Under the pieces are notes generated by a model, which ran no database searches, had not been told where the DNA came from, and was given only the letters and a program-made list of their open reading frames with translations. 50,108 nucleotides of DNA from DASPJQ01 sp035299065 (GTDB lineage: Bacteria > Bacteroidota > Bacteroidia > Flavobacteriales_D > UBA2798): the NCBI GenBank assembly GCA_035299065.1, contig DATGXI010000176.1:1-50108 (forward strand), read 5' to 3'. Made by a program: the position numbers and the translations under genes. Position 1 is the first letter of the stretch; each line of letters begins with the position of its first letter. This document shows, piece after piece, positions 42,736 through 50,108 of this stretch.

Positions 42736-42963
42736 ATGAAAACATTCATTATAACTGCATTATTTTTAAGCCTGGGTTTTACCGGTAGTGCACAAGACGA
42801 TAAAAAAGTACCTGAGAAAAAACTTCACTCGGCAAATACAAATGCAACATATGATCCGGCAAAAAAACCAGAACGTAAACTTGTGCAAAAAAGCGATATT
42901 CAGCGCCCAAAAGGTGATAAACCTGTAGGCATACCCGAAAAAAAACTGGTTGATAAAAAGTAA
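42736..42963 (+). CDS. Small secreted Lys-rich peptide with PEKKL repeats
   Basis: The 75-residue protein has a signal peptide (ending SAQ, residue 20). The mature ~55 residues are highly basic and contain three copies of a P-E-(K/R)-K-L motif (KVPEKKL, KPERKLV, IPEKKLV). No fold or family is recognised. It starts six bases after the collagen-like gene and precedes the operon terminator. It is therefore likely made with the collagen-like protein and could bind it or the envelope electrostatically; this is inference. Confidence 0.7.
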   Translation: MKTFIITALFLSLGFTGSAQDDKKVPEKKLHSANTNATYDPAKKPERKLVQKSDIQRPKGDKPVGIPEKKLVDKK

Positions 42964-42987
42964 CCAACACAAATAGTTAACATGAAT

Positions 42988-43020
42988 AAGCCTGTGATGT
43001 GAAAATCACAGGCTTTTTTT
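42988..43020 (+). terminator. Strong Rho-independent terminator
   Basis: A perfect nine-base stem, GCCTGTGAT (42990-42998) with ATCACAGGC (43005-43013), is extended by AA/TT. The loop is GTGAAA and seven T follow. It ends the three-gene surface operon 25 bases after the last stop. Confidence 0.9.
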
Positions 43021-43113
43021 ATTCACATAGTCTAAATCATCATTAAAACGTGCAAAACACCTGCAATTTATTCATGCCAAATGCGTATATTGGTCTCATA
43101 AAACAATAGCCAA

Positions 43114-44325
43114 ATGAAAAAACTGTATACGATTTCAACCCTTTTAATTGCATTTCATGCAAATGCACAAATGGTAGGTACCGATGCTTACATGCAAGGT
43201 AATTTCGTTGAAATTGGCATTAACGGGCTTGGAGGTTATGAAGGGGTTGACACGTTTGTTTCCCCGGCTCCGGCAGGCATGCATTTTCGTTCCAATACCT
43301 CGTATTTTGGTTTCGTAGCAAACCCACAAATGGATTTATGGACCAATTATGATGGTGATTACTACACACCGGGTACACCTGAAAACGGTTGGGGTATTGA
43401 AATATATGACACCACCGCAACAGATACATTTAACCTTGAACTTGCAAACAACTGTTCAGTGCCTGGCGCACCCGATATACCTGGGTATATAACTGGTTAT
43501 TCATACACAGGTGGTGTTATACAGGTAAACTGGCATGGCGATTACCTGATGAGCGGGTATGACCTGGATTTTGACATTGAATATACCCTTGGTGATTCCG
43601 ACCTGTACTACACAACCAACGTCACCATTTTTAACAATGGCCCGGCTAATATTGAAGAATTATATTATTACCGCAACATTGATCCTGATAACAATTTAAT
43701 GTTGAATAGTACCTATGTAACCGTTGATTCTACCCTTGCGCAGGCATCGCCCTCTTCGGGCATAGCAAGCGTTAAAGCCGAGCAATTAACACCATGGTTG
43801 TCAACCTTTGCTTTTTTTGCCAATGATACCAGCGCACGTGTTTCACGCGGTGGATTCAGCAACAGGGATGCATCAGACATATGGAATGGTACCGGAGGGA
43901 TGATAGGCACTGTTGGAACAACTACCAATGACGAGGCCGTTTCCATTGCGTTCAAACAACCCAACCTTTTATCATTCACACGTGCAAGCGGAACATACCA
44001 GTGCCAGTTTTCATTCCAAACAGCTTTTGCTGCATCTGCTGTAAATTATTTAATAGGCGAAAATGAAATTACAGGCGTAGCTGAAGTCATGGACAAAGAA
44101 ATCTCCATGTATCCCAACCCTGCTTCAGATCTGCTGAACATTCATGCCGGTAAACGCATTAACCGGGCTGTTTTATATACCAATGTGGGTACAATTGCAG
44201 CATCGTATTCCAACGTAAATTCAAACAGCATGCAGCTTGACCTGTCGCAGGTTGAAAAAGGAATTTATTTTCTTGTGCTTGAAAATGAAAGTGGAAAAAT
44301 TACACGTGCCGTTGTAAAGCAATAA
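43114..44325 (+). CDS. Secreted protein with T9SS type A sorting domain
   Basis: The 403-residue protein has a signal peptide (ANAQ, residue 19). A ~300-residue domain follows, rich in Asp, Asn and Tyr, with FVEIGINGLGGYEG near the N-terminus. The phrases WGIEIYDT and RNIDPDNN occur later, and the segment is beta-rich throughout. It suggests a large beta-sandwich as in secreted lectin-like or glycoside-binding proteins. The C-terminal ~75 residues, beginning at MYPNPASD, are a type A T9SS domain ending ...ITRAVVKQ. A terminator follows at 44358-44387. No catalytic residues can be named. Confidence 0.82.
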   Translation: MKKLYTISTLLIAFHANAQMVGTDAYMQGNFVEIGINGLGGYEGVDTFVSPAPAGMHFRSNTSYFGFVANPQMDLWTNYDGDYYTPGTPENGWGIEIYDTTATDTFNLELANNCSVPGAPDIPGYITGYSYTGGVIQVNWHGDYLMSGYDLDFDIEYTLGDSDLYYTTNVTIFNNGPANIEELYYYRNIDPDNNLMLNSTYVTVDSTLAQASPSSGIASVKAEQLTPWLSTFAFFANDTSARVSRGGFSNRDASDIWNGTGGMIGTVGTTTNDEAVSIAFKQPNLLSFTRASGTYQCQFSFQTAFAASAVNYLIGENEITGVAEVMDKEISMYPNPASDLLNIHAGKRINRAVLYTNVGTIAASYSNVNSNSMQLDLSQVEKGIYFLVLENESGKITRAVVKQ

Positions 44326-44357
44326 GTTTCATTGGTAAATTGCATAAACATTTTGAT

Positions 44358-44387
44358 AAAGACCTGCCATGTGCAGGTCTTTTTTTT
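44358..44387 (+). terminator. Strong Rho-independent terminator
   Basis: AAAGACCTGC pairs with GCAGGTCTTT around a five-base loop and is followed by a T-run to 44387. It lies 32 bases after the preceding stop codon. Confidence 0.88.
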
Positions 44388-44431
44388 ACAGGTACTTCCC
44401 TATTATGTTTAATTTTCAGGCAGATTAAATC

Positions 44432-44878
44432 GTGAGAAAGTAATTTTATTCTTTACTGGTGTTTTGTATTGGGCTAACCGCTAATGCGCAAATGACATTT
44501 GAAGATGCCCAAAAAATCATCAGCAATAAATAGCTAAACTGGTAAAGGATGAGGAGAAAACCATTTCGGCCGGAGAGGTAAAGAAAATATACACCAGCTT
44601 ACACAAAATTGCTAAGGCCAAAAAAACGATACCGTGCAGTTTAAATTAATTTCACTGGGTATAATTGCACGCAACATTACACTTTCAACCGAAGAACGGT
44701 ATACAAAAATTATTCGCGCCATGGATTTTGCTGACTCGGTTCAAAATCCCTGGCTGCAGGCCAGGCAAAAGAGATTATTGATAACCTACATTACGCGAAA
44801 CGCATTCAAAATGCATTGCTTCATTCGCAAAAGCACTTGGATAAAAACCATGGAAAAGAAGACAAGAATTACCATTAA
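44432..44878 (+). pseudogene. Decayed sensor gene with SpoIIE-phosphatase-type linker
   Basis: Reading through several frames gives a coherent protein. A GTG-initiated signal peptide (YSLLVFCIGLTANAQ, after an early TAA) is followed by MTFEDAQKIISNK and a TAG. After a shift comes IAKLVKDEEKTISAGEVKKI, then after another shift ARNITLSTEERYTKIIRAMD and DSVQNPWLQA. A last shift gives AKEIIDNLHYAKRIQNALL and a TAA at 44876-44878. The final segment is the linker found before SpoIIE domains (compare SIAYAERIQHAILP in the 27694 gene). No phosphatase domain remains. With at least two stops and three frameshifts, this is a genuine pseudogene rather than a sequencing error. Confidence 0.7.
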
Positions 44879-45026
44879 TACGACAAAACTTTCTTTTTAT
44901 TCGTTTTTCATTTTGAGAAACTCTATTGACAATTTTTAGCAAAACGTTGTTCAAAATCTTGACCCATAAATTCGCGGTGAATGGCATTTTTTTTGTAAAT
45001 TCACTTAACGCATTGTTACGCATTTT

Positions 45027-45848
45027 ATGAAAAAAAGAGCTTTACTGATAGGTGCTCCTGGTGGAGTAACCTCACGTTTTTTACATGGAGTTTCAAAAGA
45101 CCTTGACAACTTTCGCACCTTCTTAATGGCCCCGCAAGGTGGAGCCTGGTTAGAAGAAGAGATTCTTGAATTTGGTAATCCTACACTTGATGAATTAAAT
45201 GAAGTATTTCAAGGTTTGCACGCTGACTATACCATAGTATATGTAAGTGGCGATGGAAGTACTGATAATTTTGGAAGGCGTTTGGCGCATTTGAGCAATG
45301 GCGATACGTTTGCCGATACTGATTTTTTAGCCCTTGATTCACCACGCTTATTGGTTATTATGGACACCAACCGTAAAGCAACGCATGACGATCCTAAATT
45401 TATTCCGCAATGGCACAGGCAAACTGCAGACCAGTTGGACTTTGCCCGTGAAATGTACAATGAATGGGTTAGTGACAGTGAAGAAGGAAAATTGATTATT
45501 CATTCAACAGATCATTTATACGAAGCAAAAGACAGCAGCCAGGGTGGAGCATTTACCAGTGCCCTGCTCTATTTTGGTATTGGCTTAAAGCCCGATCAAA
45601 ATGAATGCACATTTGCCAGCATAAAACGCATTGGTGATATTACGGTAAACATGATACGCAAACATGAAAATCCGCAAAAGCCATATATCGCTTATCGTAA
45701 AGGCAATGCACGTTTGCCGTTTGCCATGGGTGTTCCTGACAGGGTACCTACAAAAAAGAAAGAAGAAAAAAGCGATGCAGCATCAGGTGCAAGCGGCCCT
45801 TTGTTGATGAGTTTGTTATTGGCCGGACTTTTCTTTTTAGGTGATTAG
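45027..45848 (+). CDS. Caspase-fold protein lacking the catalytic His/Cys, C-terminal membrane anchor
   Basis: The 273-residue protein has the layout of a peptidase C14 (caspase/metacaspase) p20 domain: KKRALLIGAPGG at the N-terminus, DLDNFRTFL, a GNPTLDEL helix, YTIVYVSGDGS, LLVIMDTNRK and SSQGGAFTSALLYFG. In active members the SGxG block holds His (SGHG) and the following strand holds Cys (DxC). Here these positions are Asp76 and Thr114, so peptidase activity is unlikely. A basic and Ser-rich linker leads to a hydrophobic end (LLMSLLLAGLFFLG), probably a tail anchor. It may act as a scaffold or decoy. The next gene starts 63 bases downstream on the same strand. Confidence 0.75.
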   Translation: MKKRALLIGAPGGVTSRFLHGVSKDLDNFRTFLMAPQGGAWLEEEILEFGNPTLDELNEVFQGLHADYTIVYVSGDGSTDNFGRRLAHLSNGDTFADTDFLALDSPRLLVIMDTNRKATHDDPKFIPQWHRQTADQLDFAREMYNEWVSDSEEGKLIIHSTDHLYEAKDSSQGGAFTSALLYFGIGLKPDQNECTFASIKRIGDITVNMIRKHENPQKPYIAYRKGNARLPFAMGVPDRVPTKKKEEKSDAASGASGPLLMSLLLAGLFFLGD

Positions 45849-45911
45849 TTTTTAGTTGTAAAGCTTGGTTCAACATATCCTGCCACCTGATCATTTTTAA
45901 TACTTAGCGCC

Positions 45912-46304
45912 ATGTGTGAATCATCACATACACTTAAATTCTGCACCTGTACAACGGTTGATGAGAGCGATATGACCATTACCTATGTATGGGAATTGCG
46001 AAGCCTGGTTAATTCCGGAAATCCGGTATTAGGTAAATTTGTCAACCCATCGTTTGAACTGGATGATGTGGTGAATGAGAAAAAACTGGTTGATGCGCTT
46101 AACAGGAAAAACTGTTTTGATTTTGACTACCAGCCGCGCGAAAATGATCAGCTGCAAATACGGTACAATAAAAACCTGCACAAACCCCAATTTATTTCCT
46201 TTATATTTAAAGGTGGTAAATGGAAATGGGGACAATGGGTGCATGCCGTAAACAGGGAAACACAAGAAATAAGCAACGGGTTTGTAAAGCCTGTAACACC
46301 ATAA
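45912..46304 (+). CDS. Conserved-looking Cys-motif protein of unknown function
   Basis: The 130-residue cytoplasmic protein starts MCESSHTLKFCTC, a Cys-rich N-terminus I have seen on small uncharacterised Bacteroidota proteins. The rest has FDFDYQPRENDQLQIRYN and ISFIFKGGKWKWGQWVHA. Such N-terminal Cys/His residues could bind zinc. No function is assigned. It follows the caspase-fold gene on the same strand with a 63-base gap, so co-transcription is possible. Confidence 0.7.
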   Translation: MCESSHTLKFCTCTTVDESDMTITYVWELRSLVNSGNPVLGKFVNPSFELDDVVNEKKLVDALNRKNCFDFDYQPRENDQLQIRYNKNLHKPQFISFIFKGGKWKWGQWVHAVNRETQEISNGFVKPVTP

Positions 46305-46562
46305 ATTGATTGGCTATGTGTCTATGCTGCCGCTCACTACAGGTTATTTAACCCTTATTTTTATTTTAATTCTGACTTTATCAATTATTTAGTGTACCTT
46401 TAGGTTATCTTAATAAGGTGGTTGTATCTCAATCAATTTGTAATTCCAATTGCACTTCGATCAATTTAACACAAATCTTACAGGGACACGGGGCTGTTAA
46501 AGCAATAGTACCGGTAAAAAATAATTAATTAAACAATGCTGCAACACGCAGAAAACAACACA

Positions 46563-46751
46563 ATGGAAACAGGAAAAGTAAAATTCTTTGATAAAGCCAA
46601 AGGCTTTGGATTTATTAAAGCAGACAATGGAAAAGACATCTTTGTACACAACTCAGGTTTGAGGGAAGATATCCAGGAAAATGATGAAGTGAAATTTGAA
46701 GTTGAAGAAGGAAAAAAAGGACTTAACGCAGTAAACGTTAGTTTGGTTTAA
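46563..46751 (+). CDS. Cold-shock domain protein (CspA family)
   Basis: The 62-residue protein is a single cold-shock domain with the RNA-binding motifs RNP1 (KGFGFI) and RNP2 (DIFVH). It is a nucleic-acid chaperone that melts RNA structure. METGKVKF at 46563 is the normal family start; an upstream in-frame ATG at 46536 would add nine atypical residues. The 258-base gap upstream could contain a long structured leader, as in other csp genes, but no clear promoter was identified. A strong terminator follows at 46777-46808, so it is monocistronic. Confidence 0.93.
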   Translation: METGKVKFFDKAKGFGFIKADNGKDIFVHNSGLREDIQENDEVKFEVEEGKKGLNAVNVSLV

Positions 46752-46776
46752 TCCATTTTCAATAAAAGATCATAGG

Positions 46777-46808
46777 TAGCAGGCTCAAAAGGCCTGCTAT
46801 TTTTTTTT
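46777..46808 (+). terminator. Strong Rho-independent terminator
   Basis: TAGCAGGC (46777-46784) pairs with GCCTGCTA (46792-46799) around TCAAAAG and is followed by nine T. It ends the cold-shock gene 25 bases after its stop. Confidence 0.9.
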
Positions 46809-46969
46809 ATATGCTGTACTATCCTTAAAACAAACAAATGTTTTGTACGAAAAATACTCATGCCTTTGTTTCAACATTACGCCAATGTTAAGTCCCGGTT
46901 AAGCCAGTTTGAAATCGCACAAATCTGTATAACCCTACTGATTTAAGCACCGTTACATTGTACAAAACA

Positions 46970-48370
46970 ATGTATATGAAAACAGATTTATGGAACAGGA
47001 TAAGAGACTTTGATCTTGATTATCCTTTAAGCGAGTACGGATTCTCCACGCGGCTGGCACACGAAAACAAATGGACAAAAAACTTCACCAAAAAAGCCAT
47101 ACTTGAATACAAAAAGTTTATGTACCTGGCAGCAACAAGTGAGCGCATGGTTTCACCCTCACACATTGTTGACCTGGTATGGCACCAGCATTTGATCTTT
47201 ACACAATCGTATAAAAGCTTTTGCGAGGTACTTGGCAAACAAATACAGCACATACCCTCAACACACGATAAAAACGAGGTGAGCGTGTTTAAAAGCGCAA
47301 TGGACAACACTAAAAAAATGTACACCGAAGCTTTTGGAGAACAACCAAAGGAAATATGGGAATACGATGATATGTATGCTTCACTTGAAATACCGGAGGC
47401 TCGTTTTAAATTCAACAAATTTTTACTCAGTGCCTCCACCATCACATTACTACTGGCTTTGCCCCTGTATTTTTTACTTGCCCCTGTGTATGTGCAAATA
47501 CCAAACCCGGGTTTTATCGTACTTATGTTCATGTTGGTTCTTACCGCGTTCATTGTATTGGAAATAATAAACGTAAACTACATGCAAAAAGTAAGTATCG
47601 ATCTCAAAGCAAAACCGGTCATACGTGAGCTACATCCCATGGAGGTACTTTATTTCAAAACACAAACTATTTCAAAGGTCATACACGGGTATAGCAGCCA
47701 CCTTATTTCAAGGGGAAAAATTCATGTGACCAGTTTTAAAAATGTTATGCTTCCTGCAAACCAACAGGCATCCTGCAGCGAAGAACATGTGGTGATGGAG
47801 GCTTTTGAGCCATCTGAAAATAAACCTTACACAAACCTGGTTAATAAGCTCAAATCAAAAACGGTTTTCCAAAACATTGTGCAGTCAATTGACAAAATAC
47901 GCGAACATATAGTCAACTCAAAACAGTTTGCCAACCTTTTTTACCTAAACTTTATAGTGCTGGCAGCATTGGTGCTACTAACCATTACAAGGCTTGAAAC
48001 CGGTATAGCCAACCACAAAGCGCTGGTATATATCAGCATCATGAGCATCGGTTTAATTACAGCATCCATTATTTACTTATGGAAATTGCGGGAACGGTAC
48101 ATGGCCATAATACCTCGCTCATTCAATAAAAACCATGTAAACACCCAACTCAACAGTCTTGACTGGGAATGGCAATACTATGTATTGGGATCGGCATTTT
48201 TTGTGCCGGCATTCTTACCTCTTGTAAACCTTGTTGAACAACGTGAACATCCCAATACGTTCTTTGGTGGATGTGGAAGTTCCGGTTGCGGAACATCGTC
48301 CTGTGGCAGTGGATGTGGAAGTTCGTGTGGCGGAGGATGCGGAGGCTGTGGTGGTGGATGTGGCTCTTAA
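46970..48370 (+). CDS. GRDP-like multi-pass membrane protein with Gly/Cys-rich tail
   Basis: From ATG 46970 the protein has 466 residues (TTG 46958 and ATG 46976 are alternatives). The N-terminal ~120 residues carry YKKFMYLAATS....VSPSHIVDLVWHQHLIFT, a match to glycine-rich-domain (GRDP/DUF1399-type) proteins. A middle part resembles the TIGR04222 membrane region, with about five hydrophobic segments. The last ~40 residues consist almost only of Gly, Cys and Ser (GGCGSSGCG type) with about 13 Cys. Such a tail could bind metal or crosslink. The function is unknown. Confidence 0.78.
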   Translation: MYMKTDLWNRIRDFDLDYPLSEYGFSTRLAHENKWTKNFTKKAILEYKKFMYLAATSERMVSPSHIVDLVWHQHLIFTQSYKSFCEVLGKQIQHIPSTHDKNEVSVFKSAMDNTKKMYTEAFGEQPKEIWEYDDMYASLEIPEARFKFNKFLLSASTITLLLALPLYFLLAPVYVQIPNPGFIVLMFMLVLTAFIVLEIINVNYMQKVSIDLKAKPVIRELHPMEVLYFKTQTISKVIHGYSSHLISRGKIHVTSFKNVMLPANQQASCSEEHVVMEAFEPSENKPYTNLVNKLKSKTVFQNIVQSIDKIREHIVNSKQFANLFYLNFIVLAALVLLTITRLETGIANHKALVYISIMSIGLITASIIYLWKLRERYMAIIPRSFNKNHVNTQLNSLDWEWQYYVLGSAFFVPAFLPLVNLVEQREHPNTFFGGCGSSGCGTSSCGSGCGSSCGGGCGGCGGGCGS

Positions 48371-48451
48371 TTTTTTCATCCATGCCCAAAAAACTATCCT
48401 GCAGTTTATCTTGTTTCACGTTTTCCAATTATCTTGGTGCAACCAATTGGT

Positions 48452-48895
48452 ATGAAAAAACAATTAACAGATCCGCGCAGACACGCCCTTGACTATATAC
48501 ATGAAATGCGTGCTCAGGGAATTTCACTTGCGTTTACGGTTCAAAGTCTTTATGATTACATGGATTTGCTGATTGATAAATACCGTGGTGGCAATCATCT
48601 TGAACGGGACAATAGCTGTTACAGTCAACCAAAATTCACCGCACTTACGGCATGGGCCGGTGAAACGCTTGCACGCACCTATAACGGTTTTTGGGAGGGT
48701 GAATTTTATTCGAATAAACCAGGCCTGAATTATTACACCAGTAAAGTTGTTTTCAAAAATTATGAATTCAGGCCCGACCTGTGGATTGGAAATTGTTTTG
48801 CCAACGGGCGTGGTGCACAAGGTGAGGAATACAAAACATACGCTTCCTATTTATCTAAACTTGTTATTCCGGCAATAGTCAACCAGCCTGGATAA
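48452..48895 (+). CDS. Hypothetical cytoplasmic protein
   Basis: From ATG 48452 the protein has 147 residues (MKKQLTDPRRHALDYIHEM); the frame extends to 48434 with TTG/GTG codons. It has no signal peptide or transmembrane segment. It is Tyr- and Trp-rich (LTAWAGETLARTYNGFWEGEFYSN, given in part: WAGETLARTYNGFWEGEF) with an alpha then beta pattern. The family is not recognised. It follows the Gly/Cys-rich membrane protein gene by 81 bases. Confidence 0.6.
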   Translation: MKKQLTDPRRHALDYIHEMRAQGISLAFTVQSLYDYMDLLIDKYRGGNHLERDNSCYSQPKFTALTAWAGETLARTYNGFWEGEFYSNKPGLNYYTSKVVFKNYEFRPDLWIGNCFANGRGAQGEEYKTYASYLSKLVIPAIVNQPG

Positions 48896-49041
48896 CCATA
48901 AATTGATTTTTCATAAACCGATTTAGTGACCCCTAAGCCTGGTAAAATTATTTATTTCCATATGTAAATCAAATAGTTGAGTGAGGCTTATCAGCTAATT
49001 ATTTTAGTTACATCGGATTAAAAAACAGTATATTTAAACCA

Positions 49042-49692
49042 ATGAACTTACAAAGGGTTTTTATACTACTGGTACTGATGATTGCTGGAAATGCAGCACA
49101 GGCGCAAGACTCCATTGTATTCACCAGTCGTGTAAGTCCGGGCAAAGAATATAAAATACCCCTGACCAAATTCAATGTGCGCATTACCACAAAAAGCAAC
49201 GAACACTTTAGGGCATTAATTGCTAATTACAATGATACAGCAGTTGTGGTGCGCCAATTGGAAAACACCCGTAAGAACCGCAAAGCCGCCCGCAGCATTT
49301 CACGTCAATTCTGGAAAACCACGCACAGGCATTATTACCCGGGAACAGCGTATGACAGTTTATCGCAAATAGCTTCGTTGCAAATAGCAACCATCATGTA
49401 TCCAACCGAAAAAACGTTGCGCATTTCTGAAATTACACTCATTGACATACACAATTACGACCGTACTGAAAAGGATAAACGAACCCGCAGGCTTGATTAT
49501 GCCGGCACCATGGGTGTTTTTGCAGCACATTACGCAACCCTTGCGCAGGCATTGCCTTTAGCGCAAAAAGTATACAATTTCTCGTTGGGATTTTCGGTTG
49601 AGGCGGTTGTGGTGGAGAAGGAAAAACTGGACCTGGTAAATCAGTGGAGTTTAAAGAAGCATGAGTCATCGGAGACTGCTTTATCAAAATAA
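49042..49692 (+). CDS. Secreted protein of unknown function
   Basis: The 216-residue protein has a signal peptide (cleavage near AQAQ, residue 22). The mature part is basic with a beta-rich first half (KIPLTKFNVRITTKS....RALIANYNDTAVVVRQ) and a basic, helical middle (TRKNRKAARSISRQFW). A hydrophobic segment (AGTMGVFAAHYATLAQALPLA) lies near 150-170. A T9SS domain is absent. No family is recognised. It converges on the SpoIIE phosphatase gene at the window edge, with adjacent stop codons. Confidence 0.62.
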   Translation: MNLQRVFILLVLMIAGNAAQAQDSIVFTSRVSPGKEYKIPLTKFNVRITTKSNEHFRALIANYNDTAVVVRQLENTRKNRKAARSISRQFWKTTHRHYYPGTAYDSLSQIASLQIATIMYPTEKTLRISEITLIDIHNYDRTEKDKRTRRLDYAGTMGVFAAHYATLAQALPLAQKVYNFSLGFSVEAVVVEKEKLDLVNQWSLKKHESSETALSK

Positions 49693-50108
49693 CTACATTT
49701 TTATTCCAATCATACAAACATCATCTATCTGCTCCATTTCGGCTTTCCAGTCATGGTAAACCGTTGCAATTTCCTTCGCCTGCATTTTCATGTTCAGTGC
49801 CTGTACCGACACAATAAGTTCTTTCATGGCCGAAGCCTTGAATTTTTTTCCCTGTGGCCCACCAAACTGGTCGGCATAACCATCGGTAAACAAATAAAGC
49901 GTATCTCCTTTTTGCACGTCAATTGTGTTTGTTGTAAATGCATTTGCCTTTGCATATTTACCAACGGGTTGTTTATCGGGTTTTATTTCCGTTAACATTT
50001 TATTGCGCACATGCCACAGGCCATTGTTGGCCCCACTCCATTTTACCTGTATTTTATCCTTGTTTTTCGGAAAATGAAACACAGCAAGGCTTATGTCCAT
50101 CCCGTCTT
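49693..50108 (-). CDS. C-terminal part of a SpoIIE/PP2C phosphatase (cut by right edge)
   Basis: The frame is open through 50108. The visible ~138 residues begin DGMDIS and carry YLFTDGYADQFGGPQG and a terminal QIDDVCMIGIKM. They match the last third of the SpoIIE domain in the 27694 gene, including the conserved Asp of TDGYAD and the DDV pair. It is thus a third phosphatase of the same type in this window and seems intact over the visible part. Whether TPRs precede it lies outside the window. Confidence 0.88.
   Translation of the reverse strand, partial: DGMDISLAVFHFPKNKDKIQVKWSGANNGLWHVRNKMLTEIKPDKQPVGKYAKANAFTTNTIDVQKGDTLYLFTDGYADQFGGPQGKKFKASAMKELIVSVQALNMKMQAKEIATVYHDWKAEMEQIDDVCMIGIKM

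Noticed and set aside
44634..44939. 101-codon frame inside the pseudogene
   Set aside because: Only its first half looks protein-like. It is one piece of the frameshifted relic, and the rest is out of frame.
1..50108. CRISPR arrays, prophage, restriction-modification or known anti-phage systems
   Set aside because: No regularly spaced repeats, integrase, transposase, phage structural or methylase genes were seen.

Overview
The window looks like chromosomal DNA of a free-living member of the Bacteroidota, probably near Flavobacteriales or Chitinophagales. The evidence: at least five proteins end in type A T9SS sorting domains and two in CHU_C (gliding-motility-associated, type B) domains. Promoter-like elements match the Bacteroidota -7 consensus TAnnTTTG. 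Genes lack Shine-Dalgarno sequences, and there are many AQ-type signal peptides and typical Bacteroidota families (TPR-SpoIIE phosphatases, DHCW cupin, SBBP and YCF48 propellers). No rRNA, tRNA, CRISPR array, prophage or insertion sequence was seen.

Layout. 1-611: possible tail of a Gly-rich gene, then repeat-rich noncoding DNA. 612-6526: two T9SS cargo proteins, a frameshifted lipoprotein, a TIGR03032-like protein and a lone PAS protein. 6575-9801: lipoprotein divergent from the helicase HrpB. 9871-21269: mostly secreted propeller or adhesin-like proteins, interspersed with a class V aminotransferase, a TspO-like membrane protein and a DHCW cupin. 21286-25386: SixA-like phosphatase, AhpD-like protein, small secreted protein, DbpA-like helicase and CvfB-like S1 protein.

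25463-31443 is the most interesting region. Two paralogous TPR-transmembrane-SpoIIE (PP2C) proteins run on the plus strand and converge, with overlapping stop codons, on a minus-strand pair. That pair is a SiaC-like (DUF1987) protein and a protein made of two fused SiaB-like (DUF6272) kinase domains. This resembles the Pseudomonas SiaA/SiaB/SiaC partner-switch, but with one phosphatase that has lost metal-binding residues, a doubled kinase, and no diguanylate cyclase nearby. A third SpoIIE phosphatase is cut by the right edge, and a decayed relative lies at 44432-44878.

31578-39541 (minus strand): a small parvulin that appears circularly permuted; a compact operon of C1 peptidase-MORN, M48 peptidase-TPR, a secreted protein and a small lipoprotein with an apparent homopolymer frameshift; a membrane protein overlapping a RhlE-type helicase; and a secreted protein. 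39710-42963 is a three-gene surface operon (PKD/CHU_C protein, collagen-like protein, Lys-rich peptide) closed by a strong terminator. 43114-50108 holds a T9SS protein, the pseudogene, a caspase-fold protein without the catalytic dyad, a cold-shock protein, a Gly/Cys-rich membrane protein, hypotheticals and the truncated phosphatase.

All calls come from reading the sequence by eye. No database search, structure prediction or alignment was run.
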